Positions 17,092 to 25,679 of a DNA stretch of 64,000 nt are shown piece by piece. The notes under the pieces were generated by a model. It did not search any database, was not told the DNA's origin, and saw only the letters and a program-made list of their open reading frames with translations. This DNA is from Cupriavidus sp. YR651 (GTDB lineage Bacteria > Pseudomonadota > Gammaproteobacteria > Burkholderiales > Burkholderiaceae). The first letter of the stretch is position 1. The number at the start of each line of letters is the position of its first letter. The stretch is taken from NCBI RefSeq assembly GCF_900101625.1, contig NZ_FMYZ01000005.1, positions 1 to 64,000 of the forward strand. Direction: 5' to 3'. The translations under genes were made by a program, and so were the position numbers.

Positions 17092-18828
17092 TCAGGCTTC
17101 GATCACGTAGCGTCCGGGGGCATCGCCACACGGCGCATAACGGGCGCTGCCCGGCGCAGTGGGCGCATTCCGCTTCGGGCCGGAGCGCTGCTTCAGCCAC
17201 TGGCTCCAGTGGCTCCACCACGAATCGGACGTGGATGTGGCGCCGTCCAGCCAGGCCTCCGGATCAGACGTACTGTCGTCATTCACGAAGAACTTTGCCT
17301 TCGGGTTGCCGGGGGGATTGATCAGGCTTTGAATGTGGCCGCTGGAGCTCAGGACGAATTCGGTCTGTCCGCCAAAGGCGCGTGCCGAGCGGAATACGCC
17401 CTGCCACGGGGTGATATGGTCGGTCATGCCGCCGACCACGAACTTGTCGCAGTCGACCTTGGACAGATCGATCGGCGCGCCGAGTACCGTCAAGGCGCCC
17501 GGCGTGGCAAGCAGGTTGTCCGAGAGAATGTCGAGCAACTGGCAATGGAACCCCGCGGGCAGCCGCGTCGTGTCGTTGTTCCAGTACAGCACGTCAAACG
17601 CCGGCGGCGCCTTGCCGAGCAGGTAGTTGTTCACCCAGTAGTTCCACACCAGGTCATTGGGCCGCATCCATGCGAACACCCGGCCCAGTTCCTCGCCGTC
17701 GAGCACGCCTCTTGCCTGGCTGCTTTGCCGCGCGGTGGTGACGGCCTCCGGCGTGGCGAACAGGCCGAGCTGAGACTGCTCGTCCAGGCCGAACACGGAC
17801 ACCATCAGCGTGGCGGCATTCACCAGCTTCTCGCCACGGCTTGCGCAATAGCCCATCAGCGCGGCCATCGTCATCGCGCCGGCGCAGGCGCCGTGCAGGT
17901 TCACATCGTCACTGCCGGTGATCTCGCGGATGGCATGGATAGCCTCGATCAACGCGGCCACGTAGGTGTCGAGGTCCCACTCGCGCTGCGCCGCAGTCGG
18001 ATTGCGCCAGCTCACCATGAACACCTGGAACTCCTGCCCCAGCAGGTACTCGACGATGCTCTTGCCCGACGCGAGGTCGAACACGTAGAACTTGTTGACC
18101 TGCGGCGGCACGATGAGTTGGGGCCGTGCGTGGACTTTGGCCGTGACGGGCGCGTACTGGATCAGTTCGAGTACGTCATTGCGGAAGACCACCGTCCCCG
18201 GCGTGCTCGCCAGGTCGCGGCCAACACGAAACGCGCTCTTGTCGACCTGGGAAGGCATGCCCTGATTGGTCAGGGCATCGGTCAGCAGGTTGGTCATGCC
18301 CGAAAGCAGGTTGAGACCGCAGGACTCGAACGTCTCCCTCAGCGCAGCCGGGTTGCCCAGCAGCATATTGGTCGGCGCCAGCGCGTCGAACACGAGTGAC
18401 GTGAAGAACTGCGCGCGTTCCTTGCTGCGCGCATCCATGACGGATCGGCTGACAAAGCCGGCCGCGGCATCGCGCCAGGCCAGGTAGCCTTGCAGCGGCA
18501 TGCGGTACAGCGGGTTGTCGTGCCATTCGCGGTCCGCGAAGCGACGGTCGCGGGCTGGGGGCGCGGAAGCCGTGCCATCCAGCACGCGCAGCAGGTCGTC
18601 GGCCAGCCGCGTCTGCTGCTCAAGCAGCAGTGCGGGCTCCTGAACGCATTGCGCGCCGATCTGCTGGGCCGTGGACATCAGATCCTCCGGACGCAAGCCC
18701 ACGAAGGGATTGAGGCCAGCCACGAGCGGACCGCCGTTGTCGGGCGCGACCGGCCGGGTGACGCTGGCCGGCTTGCCGGCCTTGCTACCCTTGCCGGCGT
18801 TGCTGGTACGTTGCTTTGTGATTGTCAT
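17092..18828 (-). CDS. phaC: Poly(R)-hydroxyalkanoate synthase, class I-like
   Basis: 578 residues, close to the usual class I length of about 590. The catalytic triad can be placed: Cys315 in H-G-A-C-A-G-A-M, Asp470 in V-G-G-M-T-D-H-I-T-P-W and His498 in S-S-S-G-H-I-Q-S. It polymerises (R)-3-hydroxyacyl-CoA into PHA at the granule surface. The lipase-like box G-A-C-A-G-A lacks the final glycine of the common G-x-C-x-G-G, so this is a divergent synthase with possibly unusual substrate range. A GAGGAGATA site precedes the ATG. It follows the MaoC hydratase by 11 bases and is followed by the phasin and depolymerase. Confidence 0.93.
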   Translation of the reverse strand: MTITKQRTSNAGKGSKAGKPASVTRPVAPDNGGPLVAGLNPFVGLRPEDLMSTAQQIGAQCVQEPALLLEQQTRLADDLLRVLDGTASAPPARDRRFADREWHDNPLYRMPLQGYLAWRDAAAGFVSRSVMDARSKERAQFFTSLVFDALAPTNMLLGNPAALRETFESCGLNLLSGMTNLLTDALTNQGMPSQVDKSAFRVGRDLASTPGTVVFRNDVLELIQYAPVTAKVHARPQLIVPPQVNKFYVFDLASGKSIVEYLLGQEFQVFMVSWRNPTAAQREWDLDTYVAALIEAIHAIREITGSDDVNLHGACAGAMTMAALMGYCASRGEKLVNAATLMVSVFGLDEQSQLGLFATPEAVTTARQSSQARGVLDGEELGRVFAWMRPNDLVWNYWVNNYLLGKAPPAFDVLYWNNDTTRLPAGFHCQLLDILSDNLLATPGALTVLGAPIDLSKVDCDKFVVGGMTDHITPWQGVFRSARAFGGQTEFVLSSSGHIQSLINPPGNPKAKFFVNDDSTSDPEAWLDGATSTSDSWWSHWSQWLKQRSGPKRNAPTAPGSARYAPCGDAPGRYVIEA

Positions 18829-18839
18829 GACGTATCTCC

Positions 18840-19304
18840 TCAGGCCACCAGCAATGCCAGCGACTCGGCGACCAGGGCCGGCCTGGCCTGCCCTTCGATC
18901 TCCATCGTGTTCTCCGTCCTCAGCATGACGCGGCCTTCGCCCTTGTCTTCTGCCGCCAGCAGCTTCACGCGATTGCGCACCCGGGCACCGGCCTTTACCG
19001 GCGTCAGGAAGCGCGTCTTCTCCAGACCGCAGTTCACTGCCGCCTTCGCATCGTCAGGGACGATGCCCATGCGGGTGAGCTGGCCGCCCAGCAGCGAAAG
19101 CGTGAGGAAGCCGTGCGCGACAGTGCCGCCAAACGGGCTCTCGCGGCCCGCCCGGTCCACGTCCACGTGAATCCACTGATGATCGTTCGTGCAGTCTGCA
19201 AACGCGTCGATGCGCGCCTGGTCCACTTCGACCCACTCCGATACGCCCAACTCCTGGCCGACGAACGCGTCAAGCGTCGCCATGCTGTATCCATCGATTG
19301 CCAT
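18840..19304 (-). CDS. MaoC-like enoyl-CoA hydratase (probable PhaJ role)
   Basis: 154 residues with a single hot-dog fold. The hydratase motif region reads F-A-D-C-T-N-D-H-Q-W-I-H-V-D, corresponding to the D-x-N-x-x-H catalytic signature, then P-F-G-G-T-V-A-H-G-F-L-T-L-S-L. MaoC enzymes hydrate trans-2-enoyl-CoA to the (R)-3-hydroxyacyl-CoA. Placed between an acyl-CoA dehydrogenase and phaC, it very likely supplies the (R)-monomers for the synthase, the job of PhaJ in Pseudomonas and Aeromonas. The AAGGAAAA upstream of 19304 supports this start. Confidence 0.88.
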   Translation of the reverse strand: MAIDGYSMATLDAFVGQELGVSEWVEVDQARIDAFADCTNDHQWIHVDVDRAGRESPFGGTVAHGFLTLSLLGGQLTRMGIVPDDAKAAVNCGLEKTRFLTPVKAGARVRNRVKLLAAEDKGEGRVMLRTENTMEIEGQARPALVAESLALLVA

Positions 19305-19344
19305 GTTGTTTTCCTTCTATGTCTCTGATTTTGGTCTGGCTGCC

Positions 19345-21138
19345 TCAGAACTGTGCGTCATTCAGGGCAAGGAATCCGTCCGTGCCGGCGGCACTGGTGA
19401 TAGCCACCTCCATGCCCGGCGCGCGGGTCAGGATATGGTTGGCAAAGAATTCCGCGGTGGCGATCTTGGCGCCGTAGAAGGCCTCGTCTTCGTGATGCTT
19501 CTCGATGGCAACGATGAGCGCCCGCGCCATCTGCCAGCCGGTCAGCACGATGCCGGCCAGCTTCAGGTAGGCCACGCTGGTGCCAAACACGGCGTTGGCA
19601 TCGGTGCGCGTCTTCGCGACGATGAACTCGACGACATTGGCCAGTGCGGTGTGTGCCGCGCCGAGGCGGGCGTACATCGCACTGCACGCCGCGTTCGCGC
19701 CACGCTCTGCGAGCGCGGCCAGCGTGTCGTCGATCTGCGCGAGGATGGCCCGTGCAGTGGCGCCGCCATCGCGGACCGTCTTGCGGCCCACCAGGTCGTT
19801 GGCCTGGATGGCGGTGGTGCCTTCGTAGATCGGCAGGATGCGCGCATCGCGGTAGTGTTGCGCCGCACCGGTTTCCTCGATAAAGCCCATGCCACCGTGC
19901 ACCTGCACGCCGAGGCTGGTCACTTCCACGGACATCTCCGTGCTCCATCCCTTGATGACCGGGACGAGGTATTCATAGGCCGCGGCATATTGCTCGCGCG
20001 TTTCGGCATCGGCGGCGTGGTGCGCGATGTCCGAGTAGCCGGCCGCCACCAGCGCGAGCGCCCGTGCGCCTTCGGTCAGCGCACGCATTTCCGTCAGCAT
20101 GCGGCGTACGTCAGGGTGCCGGATGATCGGTACGGCTTCCTTTGCCGATCCATCCACCGGCCGGCTCTGGACGCGATCCTTCGCGTAGGCGACGGCCTGC
20201 TGGTAGGCGCGATCCGAGATCGCGATGCCCTGCACGCCCACGCCAAAGCGTGCCGCATTCATCATGACGAACATGTACTCCAGCCCGCGGTTCTCCTCGC
20301 CGATCAGGTAGCCCGTGGCGCCGCCGTTGTCGCCGAACTGAAGCACGGCGGTAGGGCTGGCCTTGATGCCGAGCTTGTGCTCGATCGACACGCACTCGAC
20401 GTCGTTGCGCGCACCGAGGGAGCCGTCTTCGTTGACGAGGAACTTGGGCACCAGGAACAGCGAGATGCCCTTCACGCCTTCGGGCGCGTCCGGCGTGCGC
20501 GCCAGCACCAGATGGACGATGTTTTCGGCCATGTCGTGCTCACCGTAGGTGATGAAGATCTTGGTGCCCGATACCTTGTAGGTACCGTTCGGCTGGCGCA
20601 CGGCGCGCGTGCGGACCAGCGCCAGATCGGAGCCGGCTTGCGGCTCGGTGAGGTTCATCGTCCCGGTCCACTCGCCAGCGATCAGGCGCGGCAGGTAGCG
20701 TTGACGGAGTTCGTCGGAGCCCGCCGTGAGCAGCGCCTCGATGGCACCGTCGGTCAGCAGCGGGCACAGCGCGAAGGACATGTTCGCCGCATTCATCATC
20801 TCGATGCAGGGCGTGGCGACCAGCTTGGGCAGGCCCTGGCCGCCGAATTCGGTCGGATGGACGATGCCTTGCCAGCCGCCTTCGCCGAACTGGCGGAACG
20901 CCTCCTTGAAGCCTGCCGTCGTGCGCACTTCGCCGTCGTGCCAGCTGCTCGGCGCCGTGTCCCCTGCCGCGTTCAGCGGCGCAAGTACCTCGCCGTGGAA
21001 TTTCGCGGCCTCGTCGAGGACGGCCTCGACCGTCTCCAGCGTGGCGTCCTCGAAACCGGGAAGCGTGGCAATCTTTGTCAGTCCGGCCAGGTCCTGAATG
21101 ACAAACAACATATCTTTGGTAGGTGCGGTATAGCTCAT
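19345..21138 (-). CDS. Acyl-CoA dehydrogenase (large, C-terminally extended)
   Basis: 597 residues, about 200 longer than ordinary acyl-CoA dehydrogenases, as in the DmdC/FadE-like group with an extra C-terminal domain. The FAD and substrate motifs M-N-L-T-E-P-Q-A-G-S-D-L, T-Y-G-E-H-D-M and V-H-G-G-M-G-F-I-E-E-T-G are visible, followed by Y-R-D-A-R-I-L-P-I-Y-E-G-T-T-A-I-Q-A-N-D-L. It oxidises an acyl-CoA to the 2-enoyl-CoA used by the hydratase downstream. An AGAGG site precedes the ATG. It is the first gene of the PHA operon, with the promoter in 21139-21415. Confidence 0.92.
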   Translation of the reverse strand: MSYTAPTKDMLFVIQDLAGLTKIATLPGFEDATLETVEAVLDEAAKFHGEVLAPLNAAGDTAPSSWHDGEVRTTAGFKEAFRQFGEGGWQGIVHPTEFGGQGLPKLVATPCIEMMNAANMSFALCPLLTDGAIEALLTAGSDELRQRYLPRLIAGEWTGTMNLTEPQAGSDLALVRTRAVRQPNGTYKVSGTKIFITYGEHDMAENIVHLVLARTPDAPEGVKGISLFLVPKFLVNEDGSLGARNDVECVSIEHKLGIKASPTAVLQFGDNGGATGYLIGEENRGLEYMFVMMNAARFGVGVQGIAISDRAYQQAVAYAKDRVQSRPVDGSAKEAVPIIRHPDVRRMLTEMRALTEGARALALVAAGYSDIAHHAADAETREQYAAAYEYLVPVIKGWSTEMSVEVTSLGVQVHGGMGFIEETGAAQHYRDARILPIYEGTTAIQANDLVGRKTVRDGGATARAILAQIDDTLAALAERGANAACSAMYARLGAAHTALANVVEFIVAKTRTDANAVFGTSVAYLKLAGIVLTGWQMARALIVAIEKHHEDEAFYGAKIATAEFFANHILTRAPGMEVAITSAAGTDGFLALNDAQF

Positions 21139-21218
21139 CTCGTGCCTCTTATCTTGAGATGCAGCACCCGCGGCTGGTTGGCTCGCTGCGCTGCGACATT
21201 GACGGAATGGATCGTAAT

Positions 21219-21344
21219 GTCAGACGGCGCAAAGACGATTACCCGAACCAGCCCATTCGCTGACAAATCCTGCCGCTTTGCGCCACGACTGGGCGTGCGC
21301 GGCCGTCAGACGGCGTTTGCGCCGCCTGAAGTGGCAGGATTTGT
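21219..21344. promoter_or_regulatory. Repeat-rich control region of the PHA operon
   Basis: The gap between the AraC gene and the acyl-CoA dehydrogenase holds two sets of repeats. ACAAATCCTGCC (21263-21274) and its exact complement GGCAGGATTTGT (21333-21344) form a 12-bp inverted repeat with a 58-bp spacer. GTCAGACGGCG occurs twice in direct orientation at 21219-21229 and 21305-21315. They are good candidates for regulator binding, possibly with DNA looping, but no core promoter stands out. Confidence 0.5.
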
Positions 21345-21415
21345 AAGTCGACGGCCAGGATTGCCAGTCGGCATCGACCAGCATGGATCGGCGCCAGGCG
21401 GCGCCCATCGACGGA

Positions 21416-22414
21416 TCAGAGCGGGCGGCGGTAGGCGTTGGGCGTGCTGCCCGTCCAGTGCCGGAACGCGCGATGGAAGGCGGTGGGATTGTCGAAGCCG
21501 ACGTCGTAGGCAATCGCGGCGATGGAGTCCTCGGAGCGCGTCAGGCGCTGGATGGCGATATCGCGCCGCACTTCATCCTTGATGGCCTGGAATGTCGTGC
21601 CTTCGGCCGACAGGCGCCGGCACAAGGTGCGCACGGAGTGATGGAGTGCCTGCGCAACGGCGTCGATGGTGGGCGACGCGGGCAGGCATTCGGCAAGGTG
21701 CTGGCGCACGCGGTGGCAGGTCAGTTGCTCGGCGAAGGCGACGAAGATCCAGTCTTCGGGGGCACGCGCCAGGAACTTTTCGAGGTCTGGCTTGCGTTGC
21801 CTGACCGGCAGGTCCAGGTAGGCCGCATCGAAGCTGATCCGCGTGTGGGCGCAGTCAAAGCGGACCGGGCCCGGAAACAGGTAGAGATGATCGCTGCTTT
21901 GCGGCGGGACCGGAAATGCGAACTCCGCGCCATGGAGCGGGATTCTCTGGAGGATGAGCCACGAGGCCATCCCATGCACCAGCTTCAGCATCAGCTCGCA
22001 GCCCAGTACGCTGACGCCGGGGCCTTCAGGGTTCGCCACCAGCTCGACGTGCGCCGCGCTGCCTTCGCGCCGTGACGTCAGGCGGAATTCGTCCAGGATC
22101 AGATGGAAAAACTGGCCAAAGCGATGCAGGGCGACCTCCAGCTTCGGCGCGTCGAGCAGGCTGAGACCCAGGAACTTCAGCACGCCATTGCGCAGCGGAC
22201 GACTGAAGATGCCGGGCATTTCATCGTCGAGCTCCATCGCCAGCAGCCGATAGAGCGTGGCGAATTGCTCCTGGGTCACCCGTGCGGCGGGTTCCCGCAG
22301 AAGTTCATGGGCAATGCCCGAGCGTTCGGCAAGCCGCGCGATAGCAGCCGGATCCGCGCCCGACAGGAAGCCGTTGACGACGGAGATGGGAACGGTAGCG
22401 GACAGGCCTGTCAA
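21416..22414 (-). CDS. AraC family transcriptional regulator (OruR/ArgR-like)
   Basis: About 332 residues. The C-terminal AraC DNA-binding domain has two helix-turn-helix units: L-C-R-R-L-S-A-E-G-T-T-F, and I-A-A-I-A-Y-D-V-G-F-D-N-P-T-A-F-H-R-A-F-R-H-W-T-G, ending P-N-A-Y-R-R. The N-terminal half resembles the arabinose-binding-like sensor domain of the OruR group. The frame is open to an ATG at 22567, but the first part looks non-coding; a TTG at 22414 gives the family's usual length and a start L-T-G-L-S-A-T-V-P-I-S. It lies upstream of the PHA genes in the same direction and probably activates them in response to a fatty-acid signal. Confidence 0.82.
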   Translation of the reverse strand: MTGLSATVPISVVNGFLSGADPAAIARLAERSGIAHELLREPAARVTQEQFATLYRLLAMELDDEMPGIFSRPLRNGVLKFLGLSLLDAPKLEVALHRFGQFFHLILDEFRLTSRREGSAAHVELVANPEGPGVSVLGCELMLKLVHGMASWLILQRIPLHGAEFAFPVPPQSSDHLYLFPGPVRFDCAHTRISFDAAYLDLPVRQRKPDLEKFLARAPEDWIFVAFAEQLTCHRVRQHLAECLPASPTIDAVAQALHHSVRTLCRRLSAEGTTFQAIKDEVRRDIAIQRLTRSEDSIAAIAYDVGFDNPTAFHRAFRHWTGSTPNAYRRPL

Positions 22415-22498
22415 GCGAGGGCACGGGCAGTGAATGCCGGTCTGGGATGATGACGGTACATTCTGGCACAGGCGCGGTGCATTGAGAACGCCGCAACC

Positions 22499-22535
22499 GG
22501 CTTGCCCGGGCGTTTCGCCCGCAGGGCGGCAAGCC
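22499..22535. repeat. Nested hairpin between AraC and LysR genes
   Basis: GGCTTGCC (22499-22506) pairs with GGCAAGCC (22528-22535), and GGGCG/CGCCC pair within it around a TTT loop. A third GGCTTGCC occurs at 22553. It lies between two divergent genes, so it may be part of a leader or operator rather than a terminator. Confidence 0.5.
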
Positions 22536-22712
22536 CCGCGCCGTCCGGGGGAGGCTTGCCATTTCACGGCCGATGTAGCACCCGGTTGGTAGAATCGCCG
22601 CTACCGAAATTATGTGGCGTTTGCCAGAGGGACGATATGGTCGACCTATGCCTGCACCGCGCGCCCGCCACCACCCTGCGCATCCTGTGCGCTGCAAAAC
22701 GCTGACACCGCC

Positions 22713-23639
22713 ATGGACAAGCTGCTCGCATTGAAGATGTTCGTCGAGACCGTGGATGCGCAGGGCTTTTCCGCCGCCGCGCGTCGCATGGATCTGGCCA
22801 CGTCGTCGGTCACCCGTGCGCTGGACGGCCTGGAGAACTCGCTCGGTGCCGTGCTGCTGAACCGCTCCACACGCCAGGTGACCGTCACCGAGGCTGGCGC
22901 GGCGTATTACCAGCAGGCGCGCAAGATCCTGGATGCCGTGGAAGAAGCCGATGCGCTGATCGCGGACCGCGGCGAGGTGCCGGTGGGGCAGCTACGCGTG
23001 TCGATGCCCGTCGCCTTCGGCCGGCGCTGTATCGCGCCCCACCTTGGCAGCCTGCTCGCCCGGTATCCGCAACTCGAGCTGGAAGTCACGCTGACCGACG
23101 AGATTGTCGACCTGCTCGGCGAGCGCATCGACCTCTCGGTACGTCTGGGCACCGCGGCGACCTATGACAACGTCATCGCGCGCGAGATCGGACAGTTCCG
23201 GCGACGCGTGGTGGCGAGCCCCCCTTACCTGAAAGATGCCGGTTCGCCGGCGGAGCCGATGGCGCTGGTCAATCACCGCTGCCTGCGATTCAGTTATGGC
23301 GCACGCGATCAGGTCTGGACGTTCCGGCGCGGCGGCGGCGATGGTGGCGATGAGCTCAGGGTGCCGGTCGGCGGCCCATTCCGCGCCAACAACGCCGAGG
23401 TGCTGCGCGAGATCGTGCTGTCCGGCGGCGGCATCGGCCTGCTGCCCGACTGGCTCATCGATGACGACATCGCACGCGGCGACCTGATCGCCCTGTTCGA
23501 CGACTGGACGGTCAATCCGGACCAGACCAGCGGCGTGATCTCCGCGCTCTACCTGCCAAACCAACGCGGTTCGCGCCGCATTGGTGCATTCCTCGCATTC
23601 CTCGCGGAGCTTCCCGGCCCCTTTCGCCGTGACGCCTGA
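22713..23639 (+). CDS. LysR family transcriptional regulator
   Basis: 308 residues. The N-terminal winged helix reads F-V-E-T-V-D-A-Q-G-F-S-A-A-A-R-R-M-D-L-A-T-S-S-V-T-R-A-L, followed by a LysR substrate-binding domain with L-R-V-S-M-P-V-A-F-G-R. The start at 22713 begins M-D-K-L-L-A-L-K-M-F, the classic opening of this subfamily; the frame is open further upstream but without family similarity. It is divergent from the AraC gene and precedes an MFS transporter, which it probably controls. Confidence 0.88.
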   Translation: MDKLLALKMFVETVDAQGFSAAARRMDLATSSVTRALDGLENSLGAVLLNRSTRQVTVTEAGAAYYQQARKILDAVEEADALIADRGEVPVGQLRVSMPVAFGRRCIAPHLGSLLARYPQLELEVTLTDEIVDLLGERIDLSVRLGTAATYDNVIAREIGQFRRRVVASPPYLKDAGSPAEPMALVNHRCLRFSYGARDQVWTFRRGGGDGGDELRVPVGGPFRANNAEVLREIVLSGGGIGLLPDWLIDDDIARGDLIALFDDWTVNPDQTSGVISALYLPNQRGSRRIGAFLAFLAELPGPFRRDA

Positions 23640-23753
23640 GGCATGCGCATTGCCCTGGGCGCAACGCTGAGTTGCGAGGCGTTGGCATTCCCCTGGCGCC
23701 ATCCTGTTTTTAAGCTTTGGGCATTGCAACCGCACAGGCCCAACGCCTTCGCC

Positions 23754-24974
23754 ATGGATACCCCCACACCCACCTCCCCTGCCCTCGAAACCGTCCGTTC
23801 CGCGCCCCACGCCATGCCGGCGGCACTCATCGCCTTGTTTGCGCTTTGCGCCGGCGTGCTCGTGGCCAATCTCTACTATGCGCAGCCGATCATCGAGCTG
23901 ATCGCCCCCGAAATCGGCTTGTCCGCGCACAGCGCCAGCCTGATCGTCTCGCTCACGCAAGTCGGCTATGCGTTCGGCCTGTTCTTCCTGGTGCCGCTGG
24001 CCGATCTCCACGAGAACCGCCGCCTGCTGATGCTCAGTGGCGCAGCGGCCACGGTGAGCCTCGTCGCCGCCGGGCTCGCCGCACATCCGGGCCCGTTCCT
24101 GCTGGTGTCGCTGCTGCTCGGCCTCAGCTCCGTCAGCGTGCAGATCCTGATTCCGCTCGCGGCACATCTGGCACCCGAGGCCATGCGCGGCCGCATCGTC
24201 GGCACGATCATGGGCGGCCTGCTTTCCGGCATCCTGCTGGCGCGCCCGCTGTCGAGCCTGCTTGCCCAGTACTTCGGATGGCGCGCGGTCTTCATGGTGG
24301 CCGCGGCGATGACGCTCGCGACCGTCGGCATCATGGCCAGCACGCTGCCGCGCCATGTGCCGCAGCACAAGGCCAGCTACCGGAGCCTGCTCGCGTCGTT
24401 GTGGCAACTATTCGCGCGCTTTGCGGTGCTGCGCCAGCGCGCGCTGTATCAGGCCCTGTTGTTCGCGGCGTTCAGCTTGTTCTGGACGGCCGCGCCGATG
24501 GAGCTGGCCAGCCACTATGGCTTGTCGCAATCGCAGATCGGCCTGTTCGCGCTGGTCGGCGCGCTGGGCGCCGCCGCCGCACCGATTGCTGGCCGCCTGG
24601 CGGACGCGGGCCATACCCGCATCGCCTCGTTTGCCGCGATGATCCTCGCCGCGCTGAGCTTCGTGCCCGGCATGACGGGGGGGGCGCATGGCGTCTACTG
24701 GCTCGCCCTTACCGGCATCGCGCTGGACTTTGCGGTGCAGATGAACATGGTGCTGGGCCAGCGCGCGATCTATGCGCTCGATGCCGCCAGCCGCGCCAGG
24801 CTCAATGCGCTCTACATGACGGCAATCTTCGCAGGCGGCGCCGCGGGCTCGGCGATGGCCAGCGGGCTGTACGCCCGCCTGGGCTGGCACGGCGTGGCAC
24901 TGACCGGCAGTGCGCTGGCAATACTGTCGCTCACGGCGCTTGCCATGGCACCGCGTCACCGGGCGCAGCCGTAA
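23754..24974 (+). CDS. MFS transporter, drug/solute efflux type
   Basis: About 406 residues with 12 predicted membrane segments. The segment A-N-L-Y-Y-A-Q-P-I-I near helix 1 is frequent in a group of putative efflux permeases, and L-V-P-L-A-D-L-H-E-N-R-R is the loop 2-3 signature. The start at 23754 (M-D-T-P-T-P-T) is chosen because family similarity begins there; no clear ribosome-binding site is visible, and an ATG at 23643 is possible. It lies downstream of the LysR regulator with the same direction, forming a regulator-transporter pair. Confidence 0.8.
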   Translation: MDTPTPTSPALETVRSAPHAMPAALIALFALCAGVLVANLYYAQPIIELIAPEIGLSAHSASLIVSLTQVGYAFGLFFLVPLADLHENRRLLMLSGAAATVSLVAAGLAAHPGPFLLVSLLLGLSSVSVQILIPLAAHLAPEAMRGRIVGTIMGGLLSGILLARPLSSLLAQYFGWRAVFMVAAAMTLATVGIMASTLPRHVPQHKASYRSLLASLWQLFARFAVLRQRALYQALLFAAFSLFWTAAPMELASHYGLSQSQIGLFALVGALGAAAAPIAGRLADAGHTRIASFAAMILAALSFVPGMTGGAHGVYWLALTGIALDFAVQMNMVLGQRAIYALDAASRARLNALYMTAIFAGGAAGSAMASGLYARLGWHGVALTGSALAILSLTALAMAPRHRAQP

Positions 24975-25064
24975 CGCCACGTCGGCCGAGGCCCTGCGGT
25001 TGTGCCCGATAGATCATGTCACGGCGTCGATTCCGGATTCGCCCGCTTTACGCGGCATATAGTA

Positions 25065-25091
25065 GTGAGGCCATTCACGGCATGACCTCAC
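25065..25091 (+). promoter_or_regulatory. Hairpin in the leader of the DUF2501 gene
   Basis: GTGAGGCCAT (25065-25074) pairs with ATGACCTCAC (25082-25091), one mismatch, across a 7-base loop. It ends just before the AAGGAGT ribosome-binding site of the next gene and could influence translation or be an operator. Confidence 0.45.
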
Positions 25092-25104
25092 AAGGAGTCT
25101 TCCC

Positions 25105-25572
25105 ATGGCTGAGTTTTCCCTCCCCGCCGCCGTGCGCCGCACGGCATGGCTGACCGTTCCCGCGTGCCTTCTCGTCATGTCCGGTCTTGCCAATGCGCAG
25201 CTCGGCGACATGATGAAATCGTCCCCGCTGGGCGGCGGCTCCGGCCAGAGTGCCACCGGTGCGCTCGGCAGCCTCGGCGGCCTGTCGATGTCATCGCTCA
25301 GTTCCGGCAGCGCCGGCAACGCAGCCGGCGTGATCGAATACTGCGTCAAGAACAACTATCTGAACGCGGATGCCGCGACCTCCGCGGTGAAGGACAAATT
25401 GCTCGGCTCGGTTTCAGGCGGCACGAAGGACAGCGGCTATAGCGACGGCTCGCGCGGCATCCTGTCCACCAGCAGTGGCAGCAAGATGGATCTCAGCAGC
25501 AGCGGCCTGAAAGCCGAGGTCACCAAGCAGGTCTGCGACAAGATCCTCGCCCAGGGCAAATCCATGCTCTGA
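25105..25572 (+). CDS. DUF2501 family secreted protein
   Basis: 155 residues. A signal peptide ends at A-N-A-Q; the mature part is rich in Gly and Ser, then contains V-I-E-Y-C-V-K-N-N-Y-L and, near the end, V-C-D-K-I-L-A-Q-G-K-S-M-L. The two cysteines could form a disulfide. The layout matches the DUF2501 (YjjA-like) family of periplasmic proteins of unknown function. A strong AAGGAGT site precedes the ATG. It stands alone between an MFS gene and a convergent porin. Confidence 0.8.
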   Translation: MAEFSLPAAVRRTAWLTVPACLLVMSGLANAQLGDMMKSSPLGGGSGQSATGALGSLGGLSMSSLSSGSAGNAAGVIEYCVKNNYLNADAATSAVKDKLLGSVSGGTKDSGYSDGSRGILSTSSGSKMDLSSSGLKAEVTKQVCDKILAQGKSML

Positions 25573-25619
25573 CCGCTCGAATATGAAAGATCCCGGGGCC
25601 ATGCTGCCTGCCCCGGCGA

Positions 25620-25647
25620 GCTCACATCGCGCGCAGGCGATGTGAGC
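25620..25647. terminator. Hairpin between convergent DUF2501 and porin genes
   Basis: Perfect 11-bp arms GCTCACATCGC / GCGATGTGAGC around a 6-base loop lie 48 bases after the DUF2501 stop and 33 bases before the porin stop. There is no T-run, but the position fits a shared bidirectional terminator. Confidence 0.65.
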
Positions 25648-25679
25648 CCCACCGATTGACCCCTCCGATGCGGTCGGCC

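Noticed and set aside
19189..21582. Long plus-strand open frame of about 797 codons
   Set aside because: It is antisense to the acyl-CoA dehydrogenase and MaoC genes, has the His/Arg/Ala-rich composition of shadow frames in GC-rich DNA, and shows no family motif.
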